Shown: positions 1-10,361 of the stretch, one piece after another
Numbering within the stretch: position 1 is the first letter of the stretch
Layout: each line of letters begins with the position of its first letter
Assembly (NCBI RefSeq): GCF_026239695.1
Contig: NZ_JAPIVS010000002.1
Location: forward strand, 434,001-498,000
Source: Pedobacter sp. MC2016-15
GTDB taxonomy: Bacteria > Bacteroidota > Bacteroidia > Sphingobacteriales > Sphingobacteriaceae
DNA: 64,000 nt
Direction: 5' to 3'
The notes under the pieces: model-generated
Database searches by the model: none
What the model saw: only the letters and a program-made list of their open reading frames with translations
What the model was told of the DNA's origin: nothing
Translations under genes and position numbers: made by a program

Positions 1-39
1 TTAACTTGCGGCCGACATTATTTACCTCAACTTCCCTTC

Positions 40-1299
40 ATGAAAAAAGTGCTTTCCTTCCTTGCGCTGTCGTTTGCCGTGCTGCAATTATCCGCACAAA
101 CTGACTCTGTTTCCTATACTGTTCCAGGGCGCAGCAATGCAGAGGAACAACAGAAAAAGCCTTATGTTATCCTGATTTCTGCCGATGGCTTCAGGCATGA
201 TTATGCTAAGAAATACCATGCCGAACATTTGCTGGAGCTGAGCAGCAATGGCGTACAGGCCAAAGCCATGATCCCTTCCTTTCCTTCGGTAACTTTTCCC
301 AACCATTATACTTTGGTGACGGGGATGTACCCTTCTCATCACGGACTCGTGGGCAACAGTTTTTTTAATGCCGCGCAGGATGACAAGTACACCATGGGAA
401 ATACGCTCAAAGTGAAGGATGGCAACTGGTATGGCGGCACGCCTTTATGGGTGCTGGCAGAACAACAAAAGATGCTGGCGGCGAGTTTATTCTGGGTAGG
501 TTCTGAGGCGGCAATTAAGGGTGTAAGGCCAACTTACTACTACAGTTATAATGATAAAATCAGTATGCCCGACAGAATAGAGATTGTGCTCAACTGGTTA
601 AAATTGCCGGAAGAGAAAAGGCCGCACCTGATAACTTTCTATCTTTCTGAGCCTGACCACGCCGGTCATCATTCCGGTCCGGAGACGCCCGAAACTGCAG
701 CTGCGGTACAAATGGTGGATTCTGTGGTTTACCAGCTTACGCAGGCAGTGAAAACTACAGGTCTGCCGGTAAACTTCGTCTTTGTGTCTGATCACGGTAT
801 GACGCAGGTAGATACTGCAAACCCTATTCCTTCGCCAAAAAATATTGATCCGGCTAAGTTTAAAACTACCTTTTCCAGCACGACGCTGGCACTATACGCG
901 AAAAATAAAGCTGATATCCAGCCCATGTATGAAGAGCTGCGCAAATCTGCAAAAGACTATAAAGTATACCTGAAAACAGCGATGCCAAAGCATTTGCATT
1001 ACGGGGCAGAGGATGACAAAATGAACCGCATCGGGGATATCATCCTGATCCCGGAATGGCCGCGGGTATTTGGCGATAAAACCCCTGGTATGGGGCATCA
1101 CGGGTTTGACCCACGGAAGGTGAAAGACATGCAGGCCACGTTTTTTGCCTGGGGCCCGGCCTTCAGGGAGCACCTCAAAATCCCGAAGTTTGAGAATGTC
1201 AATGTGTATCCCCTGATCAGTAATATCCTGGGGCTGAATTACACAGAAGAGATCGATGGGAACATAGAAGTTCTGAAAGGTGTGCTGAAAAAAAATTGA
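40..1299 (+). CDS. Secreted nucleotide pyrophosphatase/phosphodiesterase (NPP-like, alkaline phosphatase superfamily)
   Basis: The 419-residue protein starts with a signal peptide (residues 1-20, ending LSAQ). It carries the two-metal site of the NPP branch of the alkaline phosphatase superfamily: D49 in ISADGF, nucleophile T85 in SVTFPNHY, then SEPDHAGHH, VSDHGM and GMGHHGFD, which supply the remaining Asp and His ligands. Family members hydrolyse phosphodiester or pyrophosphate bonds in nucleotides or phospholipids, here presumably in the periplasm. The substrate cannot be told from sequence. The length is normal for bacterial members and every expected metal ligand is present. It is followed by a GDSL hydrolase gene 51 bases downstream, which has its own candidate promoter box. 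Confidence 0.9.
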   Translation: MKKVLSFLALSFAVLQLSAQTDSVSYTVPGRSNAEEQQKKPYVILISADGFRHDYAKKYHAEHLLELSSNGVQAKAMIPSFPSVTFPNHYTLVTGMYPSHHGLVGNSFFNAAQDDKYTMGNTLKVKDGNWYGGTPLWVLAEQQKMLAASLFWVGSEAAIKGVRPTYYYSYNDKISMPDRIEIVLNWLKLPEEKRPHLITFYLSEPDHAGHHSGPETPETAAAVQMVDSVVYQLTQAVKTTGLPVNFVFVSDHGMTQVDTANPIPSPKNIDPAKFKTTFSSTTLALYAKNKADIQPMYEELRKSAKDYKVYLKTAMPKHLHYGAEDDKMNRIGDIILIPEWPRVFGDKTPGMGHHGFDPRKVKDMQATFFAWGPAFREHLKIPKFENVNVYPLISNILGLNYTEEIDGNIEVLKGVLKKN

Positions 1300-1305
1300 A
1301 TTGGT

Positions 1306-1313
1306 TATATTTG
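1306..1313 (+). promoter_or_regulatory. Candidate Bacteroidota -7 box (TATATTTG) before the GDSL hydrolase
   Basis: TATATTTG matches the TAnnTTTG consensus exactly and lies 37 bases before the ATG at 1351. I see no good TTG -33 element at the usual distance, so this is a one-element match. Confidence 0.35.
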
Positions 1314-1350
1314 AACTTTATCTGAACCAGTTACCTAAAAACAAATATTG

Positions 1351-2016
1351 ATGAAGAAGTTGTTAAAATCTATCCTTTACCTGACTATATGCTGTTTTGC
1401 TGTCTCGTTCCTGGCTATGAAAGTCAAGCCTAAAAAAATAATTTTCTTTGGTGATTCTATCACGCAGCAGGGGGTTAAACCTGGCGGATATGTGGATCTG
1501 ATAAAGAAATCGCTGGATTCCTCGAAATATGAAGTGATCGGCGCCGGTATTGGCGGAAACAAAATATATGACCTTTACCTTCGCCTTGAAGATGATGTTC
1601 TCCACAAAAAGCCGGATCTGGTAGTAATCTATATCGGCGTAAATGATGTATGGCATAAACAGACGTCACATACCGGTACTGATCTGGACAAGTTTGTGAA
1701 ATTCTACCAGGCACTGATCGCCAAGATCCAGTCGGGCAATGCCAAAGTTATCCTCTGCACACCAGCTGTGATCGGCGAAAAGAAAGGTGGCAGAAATGAA
1801 ATGGATGCTGAACTGGACAAATATTCAGCAGCTATCCGTGAGCTGGCGCAGAAAAACAAACTGCCGCTGGTAGACCTGAGAGATCAGTTTGTGGCGTTTG
1901 ACCTGGCGAATAACCCGGACGACCTTGAAAAAGGGGTGCTGACAACAGATGGTGTTCATTTAAACCCTAAGGGCAACAAGGCAGTAGCAGATGTTTTACT
2001 GCCGCTATTGAAGTAA
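1351..2016 (+). CDS. SGNH/GDSL-type esterase/lipase
   Basis: The 221-residue protein starts at ATG 1351; the in-frame TTG just upstream is not needed. An N-terminal hydrophobic segment (about residues 5-23) is a signal peptide or anchor. All four SGNH blocks are visible: FFGDSITQ with S36, GIGGNKI, IYIGVNDVW (block III GxND) and DGVHLNPKG (block V DxxH). The family are serine hydrolases acting on ester-linked acyl or acetyl groups, often on glycans in Bacteroidota. The substrate here is unknown. The stop is 9 bases before dnaG, so the two are probably co-transcribed. Confidence 0.9.
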   Translation: MKKLLKSILYLTICCFAVSFLAMKVKPKKIIFFGDSITQQGVKPGGYVDLIKKSLDSSKYEVIGAGIGGNKIYDLYLRLEDDVLHKKPDLVVIYIGVNDVWHKQTSHTGTDLDKFVKFYQALIAKIQSGNAKVILCTPAVIGEKKGGRNEMDAELDKYSAAIRELAQKNKLPLVDLRDQFVAFDLANNPDDLEKGVLTTDGVHLNPKGNKAVADVLLPLLK

Positions 2017-2025
2017 TACATTTTA

Positions 2026-4002
2026 ATGATACTACAGGATACCATTAACAAGATCATGGACACCGCCCGTATTGAGGAGGTGGTAGGTGATTTTGTGTCG
2101 CTGAAGAAACGTGGTACAAGCTTAATCGGCAATTGCCCCTTTCATAACGAGAAAACGCCGTCTTTCAATGTTTCGGTTACCAAAGGTATCTACAAATGTT
2201 TTGGTTGCGGTAAGGGTGGCGACGCGGTGCATTTTATCATGGACCACGAGAAGTACTCCTACCCGGAGGCGTTGAAATATCTCGCGCGGAAGTACAATAT
2301 AGAGGTTGAAGAGAAAGAGCAGAGTCCGCAGAATATAGAAGCGAACAATGCCCGTGAAAGTTTATACGTGGTGTCGCAGTATGCGGCGCATTACTTTGCG
2401 AATGAACTCTGGACTGGAGAGCAGGGCCGCGCTATCGGGCTCAGCTATTTCAAGGAAAGGGGTTTCAGGGAAGATATCATCAGGAAATTTGAACTGGGGT
2501 ATTCGCCCGACCAGTGGGATGCGCTGATCCTGAGTGCAAAAGCTGCCGGACATAAGGAAGAATACCTGGAACGTACAGGTTTATCCGTCCGCAATGACAA
2601 GGGCAGGGTGTACGACAGGTTCCGTGGCCGCGTGATGTTCCCTATCCACAACTTTACCGGCAGGGTGATCGGCTTTGGTGGCAGAACGCTGAAGACGGAC
2701 AAAAATGTTCCAAAATATGTCAACTCTCCCGAGAGTGATATCTATCATAAATCGAATGTCCTCTACGGACTTTTCCAGGCCAAGAAGGCTATCCGTGATT
2801 TTGATAACTGTTATCTTGTAGAAGGGTATGCGGATGTGCTATCGGTACATCAGGCCAGTATTGAGAATGTGGTGGCCTCTTCAGGAACCTCACTGACGGT
2901 AGAGCAGATCAGGCTGATCGGCCGCTTTACGCAGAATGTGACGATCCTGTATGACGGTGATGCGGCGGGTATTAAGGCTTCACTGCGCGGACTGGACATG
3001 ATCCTGGAAGAGGGGCTGAATGTGAAGGTTGTGAACTTTCCCGACGGACACGACCCGGATTCGTACATGCACAAGGTAGGTGCAGGGGCATTTAAACTCT
3101 ATATTGAGAATAACCGTAAGGATTTTATCCTGTACAAGGCGGATATCCTGCTGAAGGAAGCAGGTACAGACCCGATCAAAAGGGCGGGCATAATCAGGGA
3201 TATCGTAGAGAGTATTGCGAAGATCCCGGATGATATCAAAGCTTCGGTGTTTATCAGGGAATGCAGCCGCCTGCTGCAGGTAGAAGAGCGGATGCTGCTC
3301 ACCGAACTCAACAAAATGAAGTCGGCCAGAAGCAAAAAGGCCTTCAACCAGCAGAACCCTCCAAAACAGCAGTTTTCAGCCAATGCGGGCTTTGGTGCAC
3401 CAGACGGTCCGCCGGACAACCTGTTTGATGATAACTTTTCTCCGGATATGCCGGAGGTGGAAAGCACGGTCGACAATGATCAGCTGCAGGAACATGAGAT
3501 TGTAAGGCTCCTGCTGGCCTTTGGCCATGAACTGGTGAGCTGGGACAATATCGACAACATGTATATCGGTTCTTTTATCATGCAGAACCTGGCAGACGTG
3601 ACCTTTGAAGACGAGGTATGCAAACTGATCATCGAGAACTATAAGGAAGAAATTGAAAACGGGCATCTGCCGGTGGCCAATCAGTTCATAAAAAATGAAA
3701 ACCGTACCATAGCCGACCTGGCCATCACTTTATCTACCTCGCCGTATGCGCTGAGTGAAAACTGGTATAACAAACACCAGATTTACGTAAGAGATGAAAC
3801 GGTAAACCTGAAAGCTACCATCCTGGGTGGTCTTTTCCATTTGAAAAAGCGGAAAGTAGACCGTATTCTGCTGGGATTGCTGCAGGAAATTAAAACAGAA
3901 AACGACCCTGTTAACCAGGAAATCCTGATGCAGCGGTATGCATATATCAAAAATGTGGAGCGTGAGATCTCCAAATTCCTGGGCTCTGTAATCCTGAAGT
4001 AA
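2026..4002 (+). CDS. dnaG: DNA primase
   Basis: The 658-residue protein synthesises RNA primers at the replication fork. The N-terminal CHC2 zinc-binding domain has C37, H40, C58 and C61. The catalytic core follows, with a Toprim domain showing LVEGYADV (acidic residue, about 262-270) and ILYDGDAAG (DxD, about 308-316). The C-terminal third, after a Q/P/N-rich linker near residues 440-470, is the less conserved helicase-binding region. Length is typical. The stop is immediately followed by the GTG start of yraN, so the two genes abut without a gap. Confidence 0.97.
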   Translation: MILQDTINKIMDTARIEEVVGDFVSLKKRGTSLIGNCPFHNEKTPSFNVSVTKGIYKCFGCGKGGDAVHFIMDHEKYSYPEALKYLARKYNIEVEEKEQSPQNIEANNARESLYVVSQYAAHYFANELWTGEQGRAIGLSYFKERGFREDIIRKFELGYSPDQWDALILSAKAAGHKEEYLERTGLSVRNDKGRVYDRFRGRVMFPIHNFTGRVIGFGGRTLKTDKNVPKYVNSPESDIYHKSNVLYGLFQAKKAIRDFDNCYLVEGYADVLSVHQASIENVVASSGTSLTVEQIRLIGRFTQNVTILYDGDAAGIKASLRGLDMILEEGLNVKVVNFPDGHDPDSYMHKVGAGAFKLYIENNRKDFILYKADILLKEAGTDPIKRAGIIRDIVESIAKIPDDIKASVFIRECSRLLQVEERMLLTELNKMKSARSKKAFNQQNPPKQQFSANAGFGAPDGPPDNLFDDNFSPDMPEVESTVDNDQLQEHEIVRLLLAFGHELVSWDNIDNMYIGSFIMQNLADVTFEDEVCKLIIENYKEEIENGHLPVANQFIKNENRTIADLAITLSTSPYALSENWYNKHQIYVRDETVNLKATILGGLFHLKKRKVDRILLGLLQEIKTENDPVNQEILMQRYAYIKNVEREISKFLGSVILK

Positions 4003-4365
4003 GTGGCAGAGCATAACGAACTGGGCAGATACGGAGAGCTTTTGGCAAAGGCATACCTGGAAAAGCTGGGTTACCGGATACTCGAACAGAACTGGGTGTA
4101 TGGAAGGGCGGATATTGACCTGATTGCCCTGTACCAGGATACCCTCATCTTTGTGGAGGTCAAAACCCGCAGGTCTGTAGATCACGGAGAGCCCGAAGAG
4201 TTTGTAAACTGGAAAAAGGAGAAACAGCTGGAAATGGCTTCATCGGTTTATATCGACAGGAGGAACCACCAGGGGGAGATCCGGTTTGATATTATTGCAA
4301 TTGTTTTTGAAAATAAGGAACTTTATAAAATTAATCATATTGAAGATGCATTCTGGCCTACGTAA
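4003..4365 (+). CDS. YraN/UPF0102 family protein (nuclease-like fold)
   Basis: This 120-residue protein starts at GTG directly after the dnaG stop codon. It has the restriction-endonuclease-like core: GRADIDLI with D37/D39, then FVEVKTR with E52 and K54, matching a PD-(D/E)xK arrangement. The UPF0102 family is nearly universal in bacteria and its role is not settled; a part in DNA recombination or repair has been proposed. The 3' end overlaps the next gene by 20 bases. Start choice rests on translational coupling and family length. Confidence 0.9.
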   Translation: MAEHNELGRYGELLAKAYLEKLGYRILEQNWVYGRADIDLIALYQDTLIFVEVKTRRSVDHGEPEEFVNWKKEKQLEMASSVYIDRRNHQGEIRFDIIAIVFENKELYKINHIEDAFWPT

Positions 4366-5446
4366 TACCTTTTTATCACGCTCTCTAAAACTTTCTCAAA
4401 TGATAACTCTGGCTGGTGTGCTTGTCGCGATAACTCTTGTCAGTGCCTGTAAAAACGAAGGCAGTAAAGATGCTGTATTGGGATTTAAAGTTCCGGAACA
4501 GGGGCAGACCTATAGTCTTGGCGAAGCAGTAAAAGTGCAGCTGGATATGCCTGCAGACAGCAAAGTCAGCAGCGTGACTTATCTGGTAGAGGGGAAGGCA
4601 GTAGGCTCTAAAACCAATACAGAGGAATTTACCTTACAGACAGCAGATCTTTCACTGGGTTATAAACTGATATCTGCAGTGGTGGATAATGGACAGAAAA
4701 AAGATACGGTAACGATCAATATCGTGCTGAAGTCGGCACTGAAGCCTGCGGAATTCAGCTATAAGGTGATCAATACTTTTCCCCACGATACCAGCTCCTA
4801 TACACAGGGGCTTGAATATCACGGTGGGAAATTCCTGGAAAGCACGGGAGAATACGGTGCCTCTACATTGAGGTGGGTAGCCCTGGAATCAGGCAAGGCA
4901 GTCCAGCGGATAGATATTGAAGAGAAGTATTTTGCTGAAGGCTCTTCACTGGTGGGTGATAAAGTGGTAATGCTGACCTGGAAAGAGAACCTTGGCTTTG
5001 TTTATGATGCCAAAACGCTAAAGCAGCTGAGTACTTTTCCATACCAGAACAGCAGGGAAGGATGGGGCTTAACGTACGACGGACAGCGCCTGATTAAATC
5101 TGACGGTACCAACAGGATCTGGTTCCTGAACGGAACAGACTACAAGGAGGAGAGCTATATCGATGTTTATGACAACAAGGGGCAGGTAGACCAGCTCAAT
5201 GAACTGGAATACATCGATGGTAAAATCTTTGCAAACATCTATCAGTCGGACAAAATTGCTGTAATTGACCCTAAGAACGGCTCAGTAGAACGATATATAG
5301 ATCTGACGGGTATCTTGCCGGCGAAAGATAGATTTCCCAATACAGACGTCCTGAATGGCATTGCCTGGGATGCTGCGGGGAAACGTCTTTTTGTAACCGG
5401 GAAAAAGTTCTCCAAACTGTTCCAGATCGAACTGATCGCGAAATAA
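4346..5446 (+). CDS. Glutaminyl-peptide cyclotransferase (glutamine cyclotransferase), lipoprotein
   Basis: The protein has 366 residues from ATG 4346. That start gives a basic n-region, a hydrophobic core and a lipobox ending LVSAC with C35. An alternative ATG at 4400 would leave no positive charge before the core. The mature part begins with an Ig-like segment (about 40-130). A beta-propeller glutamine cyclotransferase domain follows, recognisable from YTQGLEY, STGEYG and LNELEYIDGKIFANI. The family converts N-terminal glutamine to pyroglutamate, here on the periplasmic side of a membrane. It ends the dnaG-yraN run and converges on the DUF4251 gene, with one base between the stop codons. 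Confidence 0.88.
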   Translation: MHSGLRNTFLSRSLKLSQMITLAGVLVAITLVSACKNEGSKDAVLGFKVPEQGQTYSLGEAVKVQLDMPADSKVSSVTYLVEGKAVGSKTNTEEFTLQTADLSLGYKLISAVVDNGQKKDTVTINIVLKSALKPAEFSYKVINTFPHDTSSYTQGLEYHGGKFLESTGEYGASTLRWVALESGKAVQRIDIEEKYFAEGSSLVGDKVVMLTWKENLGFVYDAKTLKQLSTFPYQNSREGWGLTYDGQRLIKSDGTNRIWFLNGTDYKEESYIDVYDNKGQVDQLNELEYIDGKIFANIYQSDKIAVIDPKNGSVERYIDLTGILPAKDRFPNTDVLNGIAWDAAGKRLFVTGKKFSKLFQIELIAK

Positions 5447-5447
5447 C

Positions 5448-5984
5448 TCAGTTTTTCTTTTTAGGTTTTGTTTCTGAGAGATAGCCGTTGAAAGTGATCG
5501 GTTGCTGATTGTTATTGATAACAGTGAGTGTTCCATATCCTGATTCGGTAATCACCAGATTCAGCCTGAAGTTTTCTTTCACATCCTTTGGGTCGATCGC
5601 GATGTTCCATCCGCCTTTTTTGCGCGCACTGCTTTTGTAGCTGAATTTCTTTGATTTAAACTTTATTCCGTTTTCATCGATCGTGCCATATTTGGGCGTA
5701 AAGGATCTTCCGTAATAGGGCAGGTAGGATACCAGGCTGTCAGGAGTGACAGAAAGGTCATAGTTTGATCCGCTCAGGTTGATGGTGCCACCGCCGTTAT
5801 AGCCGGGCATCCTGTTCATGATCTGGTTGATGTCTGCGGCATTCAGCGGAAGCGCTGTCGTAGCTACAAAAACATAGTTTTGTGCCTCAACGATGCGTGC
5901 AGTAGTCGCTTTGTCTGTCTGGGCATTCAATGTTACCGCAGAGAACAGCAAAGCAAGAATGAGGATATTTTTAAGCGTTTTCAT
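5448..5984 (-). CDS. DUF4251 domain protein, secreted
   Basis: The 178-residue protein has a clear signal peptide (1-22, MKTLKN then a hydrophobic core, ending LNAQ). The remainder resembles DUF4251, a Bacteroidota-restricted beta-rich family; visible landmarks are YLPYYGRSF, SKKFSYKSSARKKGGW and the C-terminal TVINNNQQPITFNGYL. Function is unknown and no catalytic motif is visible. Location is presumably periplasm or outer-membrane periphery. Transcribed alone on the minus strand. Confidence 0.8.
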   Translation of the reverse strand: MKTLKNILILALLFSAVTLNAQTDKATTARIVEAQNYVFVATTALPLNAADINQIMNRMPGYNGGGTINLSGSNYDLSVTPDSLVSYLPYYGRSFTPKYGTIDENGIKFKSKKFSYKSSARKKGGWNIAIDPKDVKENFRLNLVITESGYGTLTVINNNQQPITFNGYLSETKPKKKN

Positions 5985-6083
5985 CTGTATTTGGTTTATG
6001 TGTGATCAGTTTGACTGTATACCTGTCTTCAGGTTTAAGTAAACGTATAAATATACCAAAATGTTACAGAAGAACCCGACATG

Positions 6084-6126
6084 ATCATACTAATTATTAA
6101 ACCTGAAAGGCAATAATTAGTATGAT
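6084..6126. terminator. 15-bp AT-rich inverted repeat downstream of pgi
   Basis: Arms 6084-6098 and 6112-6126 are perfectly complementary (ATCATACTAATTATT and its reverse complement) around a 13-base loop. It lies 69 bases past the pgi stop and about 100 bases upstream of the DUF4251 start. There is no T-tract, so it is either a Rho-independent-like hairpin or a dyad operator for the DUF4251 gene. Confidence 0.45.
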
Positions 6127-6194
6127 TATCAAAGGCTCCATCTAACAATTGAAAAACAATAGACAGACAGATGAAAACGCTTATTTAAAGGGGC

Positions 6195-7856
<1,662 letters not shown>

Positions 7857-7962
7857 TTAAATGTACTGGTTTAATTTTATTGATGAAGCTAGTCACAATA
7901 TTTCTGCCGATAAAATAAATCTCGGAAGATTCGATTATATTTAACATAAAAATAACGTCCTC

Positions 7963-9267
7963 ATGAAAAGATTTTACTTTGGCCTGTTGATCCTGATATC
8001 TTCAAAGTCCTTTGCGCAGAAGAATATGTTAAGAGCAGAGGTAGCTAAAAAAGCTGCAGGCATTGAGCAAAAGGTGATCGCCTGGCGCCGCGACTTCCAT
8101 GAACATCCTGAGCTGGGCAACGAAGAACAGCGGACTTCGGAGATCATAGCCAAACACCTGACCTCATTGGGCATGACTGTCACCACAGGGGTGGCTAAAA
8201 CCGGTGTGGTGGGGATATTGAAAGGTGGCAAACCAGGCCCGGTGGTGGCTCTGCGTGCAGATATGGACGGACTGCCGGTTACGGAGCGCGTGAAGATTCC
8301 CTTTGCTTCAAAGGTCAAAACTACCTACAATGGTCAGGAAACAGGTATCATGCATGCCTGCGGACATGATTCACATATGGCGATACTGATGGGGGTGGCA
8401 GAAGTGCTGGCTTCCATGAAAAAAGATATTCCGGGAACAGTAAAATTTATCTTTCAGCCTGCCGAGGAGGGGGTGCAATCCGGTGTGCTCAGCGGTGCAG
8501 AGCTGATGGTGAAGGAAGGGGTGCTTAAAAACCCGGCTGTGGAGGTGATCTTTGGTTTGCACATCAATTCACAGACGCCTGTAGGCAATATCTCATACCG
8601 CCCGGGTGGGATTATGGCGGCAGTAAACGACATGAAGATCACTGTAATGGGCAGGCAGGCACATGGCGCATATCCATGGAGCAGCATAGACCCGGTGGTG
8701 ATCTCGGCACAGATTGTGAATAACCTGCAGACGATCGTGAGCCGCAACCTGAACGTTACTGAAAATGCAGGGGTAGTAACCATAGGCTCTATACAGGGGG
8801 GCATCAGGTCTAACATTATCCCTGAGAAAGTGGAGATGCTGGGTACGGTGAGGAACCTGAGTAAGGAAGATGAAGCGCTGTTTATCGACAGGATCAGGAC
8901 CATCGTCACTAAAACTGCGGAGGCTGGCGGGGCTACGGCAGAGCTGAAGATCCCTTTCAGCTATCACTACCCGGTGACGTATAACGACCCGGCGCTGACG
9001 GCAAAGATGCTGCCCAGCCTGAAAGCTTCGGCAGGCGCCGATCACGTTCATCTGAAGCCCGCAGTTACGGGTGGAGAAGATTTCTCTTTCTATCAGGAGA
9101 AGATACCGGGCTTGTTTATTTTCCTGGGTGGGATGCCCAAAGGACAGGACCCGCTGAAGGCTCCCTCACACCATACACCGGATTTTTTTATCGATGAAAG
9201 TGGATTTGTACTGGGAGTTAATGCATTGTCTAATCTGGCGCTGGATTATATGGCGATGAAGAAATAA
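7963..9267 (+). CDS. Secreted M20D-family amidohydrolase (N-acyl-amino-acid amidohydrolase-like)
   Basis: The protein has 434 residues with a signal peptide (1-19, ending SFAQ). The M20 di-metal site is visible: ALRADMDGLPV (D100), MHACGHDSHM (C133, H135), QPAEEG (E168/E169) and the late GGEDFSFY. The C133 of the HACGH motif is the metal-bridging cysteine typical of the M20D aminoacylase/IAA-amidohydrolase group. Such enzymes remove acyl groups from amino acids; this one acts in the periplasm. Substrate unknown. The gene ends 16 bases before prfB. Confidence 0.9.
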   Translation: MKRFYFGLLILISSKSFAQKNMLRAEVAKKAAGIEQKVIAWRRDFHEHPELGNEEQRTSEIIAKHLTSLGMTVTTGVAKTGVVGILKGGKPGPVVALRADMDGLPVTERVKIPFASKVKTTYNGQETGIMHACGHDSHMAILMGVAEVLASMKKDIPGTVKFIFQPAEEGVQSGVLSGAELMVKEGVLKNPAVEVIFGLHINSQTPVGNISYRPGGIMAAVNDMKITVMGRQAHGAYPWSSIDPVVISAQIVNNLQTIVSRNLNVTENAGVVTIGSIQGGIRSNIIPEKVEMLGTVRNLSKEDEALFIDRIRTIVTKTAEAGGATAELKIPFSYHYPVTYNDPALTAKMLPSLKASAGADHVHLKPAVTGGEDFSFYQEKIPGLFIFLGGMPKGQDPLKAPSHHTPDFFIDESGFVLGVNALSNLALDYMAMKK

Positions 9268-9270
9268 TGA

Positions 9271-9278
9271 TATATTTG
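9271..9278 (+). promoter_or_regulatory. -7 box (TATATTTG) five bases before the prfB start
   Basis: TATATTTG fits TAnnTTTG perfectly. The prfB ATG is at 9284, so a transcript started from this box would begin at or next to the start codon (leaderless). No clear -33 element. Confidence 0.35.
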
Positions 9279-9283
9279 CTGGT

Positions 9284-10361
9284 ATGACAAAAGAACAAAT
9301 ACAGGATTTAAGGGACAGAGTAGCGTCGCTGAGGAGGCATCTTTGACGTCGAAACACGACTCGAAGCTATTTATATAGAACAGGAGCTTACCTTACAACC
9401 GGATTTTTGGGATGATCCCAAGAAGGCCGAAAAGCATTTGGCAGAACTGAACGCTAAAAAGGTATGGACAGATGCCTGGCAGAAAGTGAACGCTGAATTT
9501 GAAGATACACAGGTTTTGTTTGATTTCCTGCAATCGGGAGATGCAAGCAAGGAAGAGATGGAGGAGCAGTATGAAAAATGCCTGCGCCTGATCGAAGACC
9601 TGGAGCTGAAGAACATGCTCAGCAGCAAGGAAGACCAGCTGAACGCGGTGATGCAGATTACTGCCGGCGCGGGAGGCACAGAAAGTTGCGACTGGGCAGC
9701 CATGCTGATGCGGATGTATATCATGTGGGGCGAGAAAAACGGATACAAGGTCACAGAGCAGGATTTCCAGGCTGGTGAGGTAACGGGTGTAAAGTCTGTA
9801 ACCCTTCAGTTTGACGGAGAGTTCTCCTATGGATACCTGAAAGGGGAAAACGGGGTACACCGTCTGGTGCGTATTTCTCCTTTTGATTCCAATGCACGCC
9901 GACATACTTCATTTGCCTCGGTATATGTGTATCCGCTGGTAGATGATACCATTGAGATTGAGATCAACAATGCTGATATTGAGTTTGAGACTTTCCGTTC
10001 TGGCGGTGCCGGCGGACAGAATGTAAATAAGGTGGAGACTGCCGTGCGTTTGTACCACAAACCTTCGGGAATTGTGATCAAAAACCAGGAGTCGAGATCG
10101 CAGTTACAGAACAAGGAGAACGCGCTGAGGTTGTTGAAATCGCAGTTATACGAAGCTGAAATGCGCAAAAGGATGGAAGCATCTGCTGCGGTGGAAGGTT
10201 CGAAAATGAAAATAGAGTGGGGTTCGCAAATCAGGAACTATGTGCTGCATCCCTATAAGCTGGTGAAGGATCTGAGGACAAACTTTGAAACTTCGAATGC
10301 GCAGGCGGTGCTGGACGGGGAGCTGAACGACTTTTTAAAAGCTTATTTAATGGAATTCTAA
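9284..10361 (+). CDS. prfB: Peptide chain release factor 2, programmed +1 frameshift
   Basis: RF2 recognises UGA/UAA and triggers peptide release. The gene starts at ATG 9284. After 20 codons the zero frame meets TGA at 9344-9346 inside CTTTGAC, preceded by AGGAGG (9332-9337). Shifting +1 after CTT continues as [10 protein letters not shown] and so on to the stop at 10359-10361, giving 358 residues, the normal RF2 length. SPF (198-200, stop-codon recognition) and GGQ (243-245, catalysis) are both present. The frameshift makes RF2 synthesis depend on RF2 scarcity (established for the family). The stop overlaps the next ATG by one base (TAATG), suggesting coupling. Confidence 0.97.
9332..9347 (+). 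promoter_or_regulatory. prfB recoding site (AGGAGG ... CTTTGAC)
   Basis: AGGAGG at 9332-9337, three bases (CAT), then the slippery CTT and in-frame TGA C at 9341-9347. This is the canonical RF2 autoregulatory frameshift cassette, with an internal Shine-Dalgarno-like stimulator. Confidence 0.95.

Noticed and set aside
8454..9051. Minus-strand frames of about 150 codons inside the amidohydrolase gene
   Set aside because: They are antisense shadows of a complete M20 enzyme and show no motif.
9344..9346. In-frame TGA in prfB as a sign of a broken gene
   Set aside because: The CTTTGAC context with upstream AGGAGG is the programmed RF2 frameshift, and the rest of the protein is intact.
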